A stretch of DNA of 64,000 bases, taken from Dipteris shenzhenensis (lineage: Eukaryota; Polypodiophyta; Polypodiopsida; Gleicheniales). This document shows, in pieces, positions 10,744-20,167 of this stretch (its first letter is position 1; each line of letters starts with the position of its first letter). The DNA is taken from the NCBI GenBank assembly GCA_047967505.1, contig CM106538.1; one strand, 5' to 3'. Position numbers and translations under genes: made by a program. The notes under the pieces were generated by a model that ran no database searches, had not been told where the DNA came from, and was given only the letters and a program-made list of their open reading frames with translations.

Positions 10744-10756
10744 TAATATCAGAGCC
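10744..10756 (+). other. Primer-binding site of the gag-only element
   Basis: TAATATCAGAGCC directly follows the LTR. It matches the initiator-Met tRNA 3'-end complement except for GG to AA at positions 2-3. Confidence 0.7.
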
Positions 10757-11599
10757 ATTTGATCCCCCTTGATCCATTTCTGCCACATCATCATCTTCTT
10801 TTCCATCTTCTTCTTCACCATCTCTTCCTCTTCTTCCCAAAGTTTGCTTAAGCCTGGTCTCCTTCGGTTCTCAACCATTTTCCACGCCCTTCCTACTGGA
10901 GATCCACCTCAAAGGGGTGAACCCCTGGCTAAAAGGAATTGACAAAACTCGAACTCGTTTCGTCGCCATTGCACACAGATCATCGACCTTTGCTCCTACG
11001 TTTTCTCTTGGCATACTCCATACTTCTCTAATTCCTTTCAGGGGGAGGTAGTCCATACCTAGAGCTATCTTGTGCTGAAATCTGAGCAGTAATGGCTACA
11101 TATTCAAGGTAAAAACAAAGAAAAACCAGTCGTTTTTGAAGACGCTCCAGCCAGCAAAGTCACATGAAATCTCCTCAGACCTCTGCACCAGAAGTTCACC
11201 TTTATGTGAGCTTTCTTTTGCTTTAGAAAGCCCCTTTTTCTTTGCTCTGAAGAATGAGATACAAGCCCTCCAAGTTCAATCTTTTGGTTTTGACAGTTTT
11301 GACAAGTTTTTGAAGATGATGCTACATAAGATGCTATTCTAGCATTTTTGGTTTTTTGAAACTCTCAATAACATCAGTACAAGTGTGGCTTCAGTTGTGC
11401 TTTGAATTGCTATACCTGGTTTTGATTGGAAAGTTTTCATTTTAAGCCACCTCTATGAAGCATGTAAGAAAAAGCATCATTCTTTGAATATTGGTCACTA
11501 GTCTTTGCTACATCAAGTGCTTATATTTGGAAGCCTTTCAGTTGTTTTTAGCCTTGTAAGAGAGAAATACACTGCCCAATATCTGGGTTAGACCCTCTC

Positions 11600-12430
11600 A
11601 TGGCTACCCTATTGAATATAGATAAGTTCAATGGAAAGGGATTCCACACATGGCAAATGAAGGTGAAATTTGCATTGATGAGGGAAAACCTCTGGGGACT
11701 TGTCAAACCGACTTCAACTGCTTCTTCTACAGCCTCCAATGCTAGAGAAACCTCAACTCCAACACACCCGGCAAGGGATCCCACTAGAGAGGAGAAAGCA
11801 TATGGTATCATTGCTCTTGCTTTAGGAGATGATTATATTCATCATATCTCTGACTTAGAGTCTCCTTCAAAAGCTTGGCAGAAGCTTGACATGATTTTTG
11901 GTGCTAGCTCTCACATCTCTAAATTATCACTTAAAATCTCTTTCTTTGAATTGAAGATGGTTAGTGGCACTACTTTGGCAGCTCATGTCAACTACATGCG
12001 GAGTCTTATGACTCAACTAGCTTCTATCAACTCTCCTATTACTCCAGATGATGCTATGGCAGTGTTACTTAAGAGTATGCCTAAAGATTATGATCATATA
12101 GTTACCACTTTGAAAAATCTTCCTAATCCTAATCTTGAAGGTATTATCTCTACTCTCCAAGAAGAAGAAAGGCATATGGAGCTCAAGAAAGGCAATGACA
12201 CTGTTTATGCTATAAAAATCCAGAAGGGCAAGTTTACCCCTTGCAATCACTGTGGAAAGACAAATCACCTTTCAAAGGACTGCTTCAAAATCAATCCATG
12301 CAAAAACTGTGGCAAAAACAACCATCATGAGAAGTTTTGCAGAGCCAAAGCAAAGACAAAAAATGCAAATCTACTTTCAGTTGATGAGCCTCCACAAGAT
12401 GAGGCATCCTTTGAAGATTATGCATTTTAA
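11600..12430 (+). CDS. Intact Copia-type Gag with two zinc knuckles
   Basis: A 276-residue capsid-nucleocapsid protein that would package element RNA in cytoplasmic particles. The N-terminus (MATLLNIDKFNGKGFHTWQ) and the helical middle (KAWQKLDMIFG, LAAHVNYMRSL) match the gag polyprotein domain of plant Copia elements. Two CX2CX4HX4C zinc knuckles follow near residues 213-243 (CNHCGKTNHLSKDC and CKNCGKNNHHEKFC). The frame is undisturbed and ends in an acidic tail (EDYAF). It is the only protein of its element and keeps the double knuckle, so selection or recent insertion is plausible. It is not closely similar to the gag proteins of the other Copia families here. Confidence 0.9.
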   Translation: MATLLNIDKFNGKGFHTWQMKVKFALMRENLWGLVKPTSTASSTASNARETSTPTHPARDPTREEKAYGIIALALGDDYIHHISDLESPSKAWQKLDMIFGASSHISKLSLKISFFELKMVSGTTLAAHVNYMRSLMTQLASINSPITPDDAMAVLLKSMPKDYDHIVTTLKNLPNPNLEGIISTLQEEERHMELKKGNDTVYAIKIQKGKFTPCNHCGKTNHLSKDCFKINPCKNCGKNNHHEKFCRAKAKTKNANLLSVDEPPQDEASFEDYAF

Positions 12431-12816
12431 ATCATCTCTATGTATGCTCCAGATCTCTCTCAGATCTCTCTTTTGATATTAAGGTACTCAGCCTGGTGGA
12501 TAGTCCTCCAAAATGAATGAAATAAATTATTGTATTTTGTGTGTTTTGTAAACACCTCTGGTCACCCTATGATGTAGGCCATGTGTATGTTTTGCTCCAT
12601 GGTACCTCCTGCGGACATTGTGTGCATGTACATGCAGGGGAGATAACCATTGGAAGGTCTTTTTATATCCCTTTTGTTTACCTTACACCCATGGGAACCC
12701 TTGCTAGCTTGAGATCCTAGCCATTGATAGATCCATGACCACCATGAGATGGCATGAGACACCTTGTGCTAGCTGTATCCTTGACATAGCCTGAGGCATT
12801 CCCTTGAGGGGGGGTT

Positions 12817-13084
12817 TGATGGGATATCTCAAGGTGTATGCCTCAGGCACACCTTGGTTTCTATGTGTGAGTGCTAGAGGCACAGTTAGGTGGTGGAAAG
12901 CCACATAGGATGATTGAGAGAATCTAGGAGCAGATTGAGGAGATGATTGTGGAGCTCTGAAGTCATCAGTGATGTCAGTGAGCATGTATGAGGTGCCTAC
13001 TCAAGGATCTCACTCTTCTTCATTCGATAATGCAAGTATTCTAAGTTTGTGTCCACTCTACTCTTTCTTTTCAATTCACCAAAA
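12817..13084 (+). repeat. 3' LTR of the gag-only element
   Basis: 268 bp, starting TGATGGGATATC and ending CACCAAAA. It differs from the 5' LTR by about nine substitutions, by lack of the 20-bp segment, and by an 11-bp insertion (TTCTAAGTTTG). Confidence 0.85.
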
Positions 13085-13742
13085 GGGGTTTATGGTTGAG
13101 AAAGAGTTTCAAGGTTCATAAGGAGTTACAAGGCTTAAAAGGGGTTCTTGAGATTTTGCCTCCATTGTAGAAATGTAGGCTTTTGCCTCCAATGGGGTTT
13201 AAGGTAGAGAAAGAGTTTTAGGGTCCAAAAGGAGGCTTAAGGTTCAGAAGCAGTTATAGGTCTTTGAAGGGGTTCTTGGGATCAGAAGGAGGTTCAAGGT
13301 TAGAAGGGGGATCAATGGTTTAGAATAGAGTACCTGGTGGAGAACTCATCTCCCTCATAGATCATGGAGGTCAAGGGTTTACTAATCGGTAAGGGTTTAG
13401 GGCTTAGAATTGGGAGATAAAGAAGGTGTAAGAGCATTGCTGGCTCTTTCCCACAGCTTTCACAGAAAGACCAGGGTATTCTAGGTACGTAGGGTTCCAA
13501 GGCTTTTTGTCACCTACAGATATATTGATATCATTATTTGTAGTATAATTGTAGGTATAATTGTAGCTTAGGACCTCCGGTTGTATTGCAGTGAGAGATG
13601 CAGGCTTAAGTGTGGTAAGCAAACATCGTGCATGTTTGTATGAAAGGAATGTGCATCATCATGGTCAAGGTAATGACCCGATACTGAAGGCTTTTGCCTC
13701 CATTGTGATTTGAAATATTCAGAAAGGTTTAAGGGTTAGAGG
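13085..13742. repeat. Purine-rich repetitive DNA, middle piece
   Basis: Repeated variants of GGTTTAAGG, AGAAGGAG, GGGGTTCTTGGGA and TTTTGCCTCCA(T/A)TG. It continues the sequence left of the gag-only element and is interrupted by Copia-3. No gene seen. Confidence 0.65.
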
Positions 13743-14465
13743 TGTTAGATATCAATGCTCCACTCTCGTGTAGCTATGTGGAAACCAGCTAATTCTACTT
13801 GTAAGCCCCCCATATGAGGAGAAGGCATTTGAGTAGCTCGGTTATCCCGTAGGTCCTAGTTTGGACACCAGATGGGTGCCATGTGTGGCCTGATGGCTAG
13901 ACGGCTTTAGATAGAGTTGGCACATCGCCAACTAGGCTACATGCAAGTGCAAGAAGGCATCCCTTGACTAACCGCATTGAGGGTAGATGGAGCATTTCCC
14001 GGGGCAGCCCACTCTCGCGTTGCGGGGTTCGTTTGGAGCCTCAGATGATCCCGAATGGCTCTGGGTTGAACAGAGACAATAGGTTAGTTGCTCTATTTTG
14101 TGCACTGGTTCTATCGTATGGTCGGTGGCCTATTTCGGGACCGAGATCGTTTTGGGCAGACTGGGTCAGTCACCCAATTGAGCCTAATCGACTACGACTG
14201 GTGGCTATATGAGAGCAAGCCCATGAAGCCCATTTCATCACTAGCTACAGCAACCCTGATTCCTTAGCATCCAGCCTCCATCTTCTACTATTTCCAGCAT
14301 GCCATCGAAGCTTCTTTCATAGGAGTGCACGGTTGGGAGGCAGCGCCATCTATTGTATCAGTTCTACAGTAATCAAATTTTTGATTCTCCATACTATCTT
14401 GTTTTCTTTCTTGCATATGAGATCATGTTATCTGTTGAGCACTGACATTGTATTATTTTCTTACA
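13743..14465 (+). repeat. Copia-3 5' LTR
   Basis: 723 bp, TGTTAG...TTACA. It aligns along its length with 16573-17298, with scattered substitutions and small indels. Confidence 0.92.
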
Positions 14466-14478
14466 TGGTATCAGAGCC
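14466..14478 (+). other. Copia-3 primer-binding site
   Basis: TGGTATCAGAGCC directly after the LTR, a perfect match to the usual initiator-Met tRNA complement used by plant Copia elements. Confidence 0.9.
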
Positions 14479-14535
14479 TGGACTCTAGCAAGAAGATTTG
14501 GTAGTGTGTTTCTGTTTGTGAGCAGATTGTGAGAG

Positions 14536-16542
14536 ATGGCCCAGCCCGCAAGATTGCGAATCCCACCGTTTGGCGAAAGCGAAAAGTTGGATGGCTCTAA
14601 CTATCCACTCTGGAAGTTCAAGATGAAGACCATCCTAAGTGCATATGAGCTTTAAGACACTGCTACTGGGGTGGACATGAGGCCAGTTGCGAGGCCAGAT
14701 CTAGCCAATGCTCGACAACAGATAGTACCAACTGCAGATGAGATTCTTGCATGGACAAGAAGAAATGCAGATGTGTTGTGTTCTATAGTCTGCAGTGTTA
14801 GTGATTCCATCATGGCGTTAATTCAACATGTCACCACAGCGGAGGAGGCATGGACAGTCTTGAAAAATCAGTACGAGACCACAAATCAAATGCGAATTCA
14901 AAATATGGAGACTCAAATCATTTACGAGAAGTTGTTTGAGTCGGAAGCAGCAGAGTTGTTCATCACCAGGGTAAAGAATCTGCGCGATCAGATGACTACG
15001 ATTGGCATCACCATCACCAGTGAGAATCTAGCACGAAGGTGCATACGAATTCTCCCACCAAATTACGACGGTCTTATTATATATGGCTCCATAATGAAGA
15101 ACAACGCTTGGGACCTTGTGGATCGACCACCAAAATGCAAGGTAATCGGAACCAAGTGGGTGTACAAGACCAAGTACAAGTCCGACGGCATGTTGGATAA
15201 GTACAAGGCTCGGCTCATGGCAAAAGGATTTGCACAGGTACATGGTTTTGATTATCAAGATACTTTTGCTCCCACAACTCGACTAACCACAATTCGCAGT
15301 GTTTTGGCTTTAGCTGCCCAGGGAAGTTGGCCCGCATTTCAGATGGATGTGAAATCCGCCTTTCTGAATGGAGATCTCAAGGAGGAGGTATATGTGGAAC
15401 AACCACTAGGTTTTGAGATCCCCGGTTCAAAAGGTAAAGTCTACAAACTAAAGAAGGCACTTTACGAGCTGAAACAGGCCCCACGAGCATGGTACCAGCG
15501 AATTGATGCCTACTTTCTACAAAATGGGTTTAGGAGGAGCCCATTTGATGCAAATTTGTATATCTTCAGAGAAGGAGGCAAGTGTATGATCGTGGTCCTT
15601 TATGTGGACAACCTTGTCATAACAGGGGACCATGAAGAGAAGATCTCACAAACGAAGCATTTGCTAGGAAGAGAGTTTGAAATGACAGACCTCAGACTAA
15701 TGCATTTCTGTTTGGGGATTGAAGTTTGGCAGGAGCCAAAACAGATCTTCATTTCACAGCTGAAGTATGCTGGAGAGATATTGAAGGCATTTGGCATGGC
15801 TAAGTGCAAGACAATTGGTACCCCTATGGAGGTTGATGCGAAGCTCTCAAACGAGGATTCATCACCACTGGTGGATGAAGCGAAGTACAAAAGGCTTGTG
15901 GGCAGCTTGATTTACCTGTACAACACATGGCCAGACATCAATTTTGCAACTGGTGTACTAAGCAGGTTTTCCAATATGCCCCGGAAGAACCATTGGAGGG
16001 CAGGGATGTGGGTGCTAAAATACATCAAAGGCACACTTGATTATGGCATCACCTATACCAAGGGCAACATCTTGACCGAATTTTGTGACTCGGATTGGGC
16101 AGGAGATGTGGACAGTAGGAGATCAGTGACAAGGTACTGTTTCTCACTTGGATCTGGAGTTGTGTCATGGGTCAGCAAGAAGCAACCCACAGTTTCTCTT
16201 TCTTCTACCGAGGCTGAGTACAAATTTGCATGCTTTGCTTCTTGTGAGGCAGTGTGGTTGAGGAGGATTTTGGGGGACATGGGTGAAGTGCAGAACAAGC
16301 CTACGTAGTTATCATGTGACAATCAGAGTTGCATGGTGATTGCAAAGAACCCGGTGTTCCACGCTCGCACAAAACACATTGAGATTCAATATCACTTTGT
16401 ACGTGAGCTCATCATGGATGGAGAGGTCGACTTGGTGTACTGTTCGACTACAGAGAATGCTGTGGACATCTTCACGAAGGCTCTTGGAAGAGACTTGCTG
16501 GAGAGGCATCTTCATCGACTTGGCATTGGGCTGAAAAAGTAA
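14536..16542 (+). pseudogene. Copia-3 gag::RT-RNase H fusion pseudogene
   Basis: Starts MAQPARL with gag. An in-frame TAA at 14653-14655 is followed by gag helices (TTAEEAWTVLKNQYETT, LPPNYDGLI). Near 15075-15100 the frame passes without a break into the start of RT (NNAWDLVDRP, GTKWVYK), so the knuckle region, protease and integrase are deleted in frame. RT continues through QMDVKSAFLNGDL and [11 protein letters not shown], but the catalytic YVDD reads YVDN (about 15601-15612). RNase H has FCDSDWAGD and SSTEAEYK, then a TAG at 16306-16308, then CDNQS and ARTKHIE. It ends GIGLKK. Two stops and the active-site change make it inactive. Confidence 0.92.
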
Positions 16543-16572
16543 GTTCACTTGCGGGTGGACATTGAGGGGGGT

Positions 16573-17298
16573 TGTTAGATATCAATGCTCCACTCTCGTG
16601 TAACTATGCAAGAACCAACTAGCTCTACTTGTAAGCCCCCCACATGAGGAGAAGGTATTTGAGTAGCTCAGTTATCCGGTAGGTTTGGACACCAGATGGG
16701 GGCCATGTGTGGCCTGATGGCTGGATGGCTTCAGATAGAATTGGCACATCACCAACTAGGCTACATGCCAGTGCAGGAAGGCATCCCTTGACTGACCGCA
16801 CTAAGGCTAGATGGAGCATTTCCCGAGGCAGCCCACTCTTGGGTTGTGAGGCCCGTTTGGAGCCTCAGATGATCCCGGATGGCTCTGGGCTGAACAGAGA
16901 CCATAGGTTAGTTGCTCTATTTTGTGCACCGGTTCTATCATATGGTCGGTGGCCTATTTTGGGACCGACCCCCAGTTGACCGTTTTGGGCGGACTGGGTC
17001 GGTCACCCAATTGAGCCTAAGCGACTATGACTGGTGGCTATATAAGAGTAAGCCCGTGAAGCCCATTTCATCACTGGCTATAGAAACCCTGATTCCTTAG
17101 CATCTAGCCTCTGTCTTCTACTATTTCCAGCATGCCATCGAAGCTTCTTTCACAGGAGCGCACGGTTGGGAGGCAACGCCATCTATTGTATCAGTTCTAT
17201 AGTAATCAAATTTTTGATTCTCCATACTATCTTGTTTTCTCTCTTGCATATGAGATCTTGTTATCTGTTGAGCACAGACGTTGTATTGTTTTCTTACA
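16573..17298 (+). repeat. Copia-3 3' LTR
   Basis: 726 bp, TGTTAG...TTACA, preceded by the polypurine tract GAGGGGGGT and followed by the AGAGG target duplication. Confidence 0.92.
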
Positions 17299-17660
17299 AG
17301 AGGGAGGTTCAAGGTTCAGAAGGGCTTCAAGTTTTAGAAGAGGTTCTAGGGTTCAAAAGATGTTCCAGTGTTTAGAAGGGGTTTCAAAATTAGGAGGAGG
17401 ATCCAAGGGTCAGAGTAGAGAACATGAAGGAGAACTCATCTCCCTCATAGATCATGGAGATCAAGGGTTGAGAAACTAAGGTGGGAGAGGAAGAAGGTGT
17501 AAGAGCATGGGGGTGGGGGAGAGAGAGGAGAAGGGAGGAAGAGAGGGAGACGAGGAGGTGCAAGGAGGGTGTAAGGTTGGAGGAGAGGGAGAGAAGGAGT
17601 TGCATGGTTGGAGGAGAGGGGAGTAGGAGGCAAGGTTAGGACATGCTTTTGGATGTGGAG
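17299..17660. repeat. Purine-rich repetitive DNA, right piece
   Basis: Resumes the repeat interrupted at 13742, with AGGTTCAAGGTTCAGAAGG-like units. It grades into GGAGGAGAGGG runs (about 17500-17640) that are almost purely purine on the plus strand. Confidence 0.7.
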
Positions 17661-17774
17661 TGCAAGGGAGCATGGAAACTTGGAGAAAATTTCATGGAGC
17701 ACCAAAGTAGAACTCCACACAATGCCCCAACGAGTGTGGGCTTCATTCCTTTATGGTGGAGAGCTTCTCTCTCT

Positions 17775-17965
17775 GCATGTAGGAATTGTAAGACTTTCTC
17801 TCTCTACATGTAGAACTTGCATCTAGGATGCACATATAGAAGTTGCATGTAGGACTTGCATGTTGCATGTAGAAGTTGCATGTAGGAACTACATCTAGGA
17901 CTTGCATGTAAAACTTGCATGTAGGAATCGTATGTAGAGCTTGCATGTAGAACATGCATGTTGTA
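17775..17965. repeat. Short tandem repeats of TGCATGTAGAACT type
   Basis: About a dozen degenerate units of roughly 14-16 bp built on TTGCATGTAG(G/A)A(C/A). The Cys- and Met-rich minus-strand frame across it (MFYMQ, PTCNFYMQ) is a translation of the repeat. Confidence 0.8.
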
Positions 17966-18554
17966 TTCCTAAGAGAGATTATTCCTAGACTTATGCAAGT
18001 ACAAGCGGAGCTTTGTCACTACTCTACACACACATTCTGTGCTACTTAAGTCCATGTTGACACAGAATCAACATACCCCTGGATCCATTTTATTACCCAT
18101 CCTCATATTATGGCCTAGTGTGATTATGGAGTTGGGATGCCATCTGTGTAACCCAGTGGCTATGGAACCTATGGCATGCTAGTTGATCATGTTGTAATGT
18201 CTTCATGCCATACAATGTCTTGTCTATTGTCAAAAGGCTTATTTCCACTTGAGAAGAGGTAGGCAAATGTGAATTTGGAGGGGATCTCATTCTTGAGGTT
18301 GTGGACTCCATCGATAAATCTTCTTGAGAAGAGGTTTGGCGGTTTCTCATTGCTGAGGCTATTGAGCCTTTTTTATCTTTGGCATTTCTTGCTATCCTAC
18401 ATTCATCTTGGATGGTATTGCAAATGGATCATTGAACTTGTAGATATTTTGTATGCAGGTGTGATATTTGTGCATGATGCAGACTCTTTCATCGAATCAT
18501 CTTGAAATTTGGCATAGCTTCTTGTCTTGCTTGTGAATTCATTGCATGCTTTGA
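17966..18554. other. Unassigned sequence
   Basis: No recognisable gene or transposon domain. There is a weak internal similarity (CTTGAGAAGAGGT...TCTCATT) between about 18247 and 18340. Confidence 0.35.
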
Positions 18555-18811
18555 GAGTGTGGAATGAAAGTGTGATACTATTTTTGATACTTTAAGAGTG
18601 TGGAATGAAAGTGTGTGATACTATTTTTTATGCAGTCTACCATGTGTCTATGCAAAAGCGTGAGTGTGGAATGAAAGTGTGTGATACTATTTTTGATGCA
18701 ATCTACTATGTGTCTATGCAAAAGCATGTGAGTGCACGTGAGTGTGGAATGAAATGTGTGATACTATTTTTGATGCAATATGTGTCTATGCGAAAGTGTG
18801 TGAGTGCACGT
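18555..18811. repeat. Four tandem units of 40-78 bp
   Basis: Units begin GAGTGTGGAATGAAA at about 18555, 18596, 18662 and 18740. They share GTGTGATACTATTTTTGATGC and TGTGTCTATGC blocks, and length varies by internal indels. Confidence 0.85.
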
Positions 18812-18916
18812 GACCTAATGACTAGGTATAGACTAACTATATACTTTTTCTTGTTGGGATTTCATAGGGTAGGAAGGACTCAATCATCGCTTCTAAGCCC
18901 TAGGTTTAGGTCTACC

Positions 18917-19016
18917 TATATGTGAAAAAATGTACATATGCCAATGAGTGCATGTGTAAAAAACTAGTGCAAACTATGTGTGCAAAAATGTGTATATGCC
19001 AATGAGTGCTTGTGAC
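18917..19016. repeat. Short direct repeat around ATATGCCAATGAGTGC
   Basis: Two copies of a block with AAAAATGT(A/G)(C/T)ATATGCCAATGAGTGC separated by about 66 bp. Confidence 0.65.
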
Positions 19017-19813
19017 ACAATAGGGACACAATTTAAAGCTAAATATGGAAGATTTGAGGCTCCCAAATCTTCAGTATTATAGTGGATGGCTTGTATGTTG
19101 ATGTAGTAGCACTTCAATTGGCTCCCATTTATTATTGTGGTCAATTGGACTCCATCCATTGTTTCCAGTAGCACAACTCCAATTGGATTCATCCTTTTGA
19201 CTCTATAAGGTCCTTGATCTAGAGATTTCAATTTTCTCTTGTGGACTTTGGCATTGTAGAGCAGAACTAGGTCACCTTACTTGATCTCTTTATCTTTAAG
19301 GTTTCTATTAAACCATGCCTTCCTTCTTAATTTTTCTACTATCATGGCAAGGTAGGAGGTCCCTAACCTTGTCTCTATATGCTTTTCTAACTGATAGAGT
19401 CTTTCTTTGAGGGACTCATGGTTACCCATACGTTCTCCACTGCTTCAAGGCCATACACCAATTGAAAGGGTGTAAATCCTGTATTGACCTTTAATGTGGT
19501 TCAATATGTCCATAAGGTTGCATTTAGCTTTTCTACCTAGTCAGATCTCTTGGGCTCCACTATTTTGGTGAGGACAATGCATATTATCTTGTTAATGGAC
19601 TCTACTTGTCCATTACCTTGGGGATAGTAAGGTGTGATTTTTCTATGGATCACCATAACGCCAGACAAAAGTTCTTGGATTACATCATTGATGAAATGTG
19701 TGCCTCTATCTGACACAATTTAAATGGGGCATCCAAATTGTGTAAGAACGTTTTCATACAAAAACTTTGATGTGCTTCTAGCATCTTCTTTTCTTACTAC
19801 TTTAGCTTCAACC
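18974..19813 (-). pseudogene. Ty3/Gypsy integrase relic, C-terminal part
   Basis: Read on the minus strand from 19813 down: a piece ending LTQFGCPI, then SDRGTHF (the second catalytic Asp) and YYPQGNGQVES (the catalytic Glu), with stops between. A C-terminal chromatin-proximal region follows with GPYRVKRMNPIGVVLLE and INGSQLKCYY (19231-18974). The order is typical of the Gypsy integrase core and tail. The N-terminal continuation lies at 25371-25602, displaced by the Copia-2 insertion. Frames are broken by several stops. Confidence 0.82.
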
Positions 19814-20167
19814 TGTGAAGATAGTGGGAGAGAGGGAAGGAGTCTCACTTGAGGCTTTCTCACAAGCACAATGGGGGAATACACACAAAGGTGGAGGTTG
19901 AAAACAGTTTTTCTCTTCTTAGTTGTGAAAGCCAAAAAAAACTCTAGTACAAAGAAATAGAAGAACCCTACATGTGGGTCTCAAACCAAACTCAACTAAC
20001 TAAGGTGGCATACTAACTGAGCCATGAACTAGTGTAGATAAGGATAGCTGTCATCCAGCTATTATTCGTGGGCGGTGTACCAACCGCATCTGTAGCTAAC
20101 AAGTCGGTGACATAAATGCACAACGGTCACCTTGGCACATTTGCGAGTGGAGCTCGATATCTCAACA
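19814..20167 (-). repeat. Copia-2 3' LTR (copy B2)
   Basis: On the minus strand starts TGTTGAGATATCGAGC and ends CTATCTTCACA. It pairs with 25018-25370. Confidence 0.94.

Larger units (their letters stand above)
10467..13084 (+). mobile_element. Complete gag-only LTR retrotransposon (TR-GAG type)
   Basis: Two LTRs (10467-10743 and 12817-13084) flank an interior holding only a gag gene, with no protease, integrase or RT. The 5-bp target duplication GGGGT is exact (10462-10466 and 13085-13089). The primer-binding site after the 5' LTR is TAATATCAGAGCC, a two-base variant of the initiator-Met site TGGTATCAGAGCC. A GAGGGGGGG polypurine tract precedes the 3' LTR. Such elements depend on enzymes of other Copia elements. 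The 3' LTR ends AA instead of CA, apparently by mutation. Confidence 0.88.
13743..17298 (+). mobile_element. Complete but internally deleted Copia-3 element
   Basis: LTRs of 723 and 726 bp (13743-14465 and 16573-17298) start TGTTAGATATC and end TTCTTACA. They are flanked by an exact AGAGG target duplication (13738-13742 and 17299-17303). The primer-binding site TGGTATCAGAGCC follows the 5' LTR and GAGGGGGGT precedes the 3' LTR. The 2.1-kb interior lacks the end of gag, protease and integrase and keeps RT and RNase H. Confidence 0.93.

Noticed and set aside
14466-14478. tRNA gene fragment at TGGTATCAGAGCC sites (also 25005, 35669, 42426, 45529)
   Set aside because: These are retrotransposon primer-binding sites next to LTR ends; no cloverleaf surrounds them.
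17743-17955. Cys- and Met-rich small protein on the minus strand
   Set aside because: It is the translation of a 14-16-bp tandem repeat; the frame depends on the repeat only.
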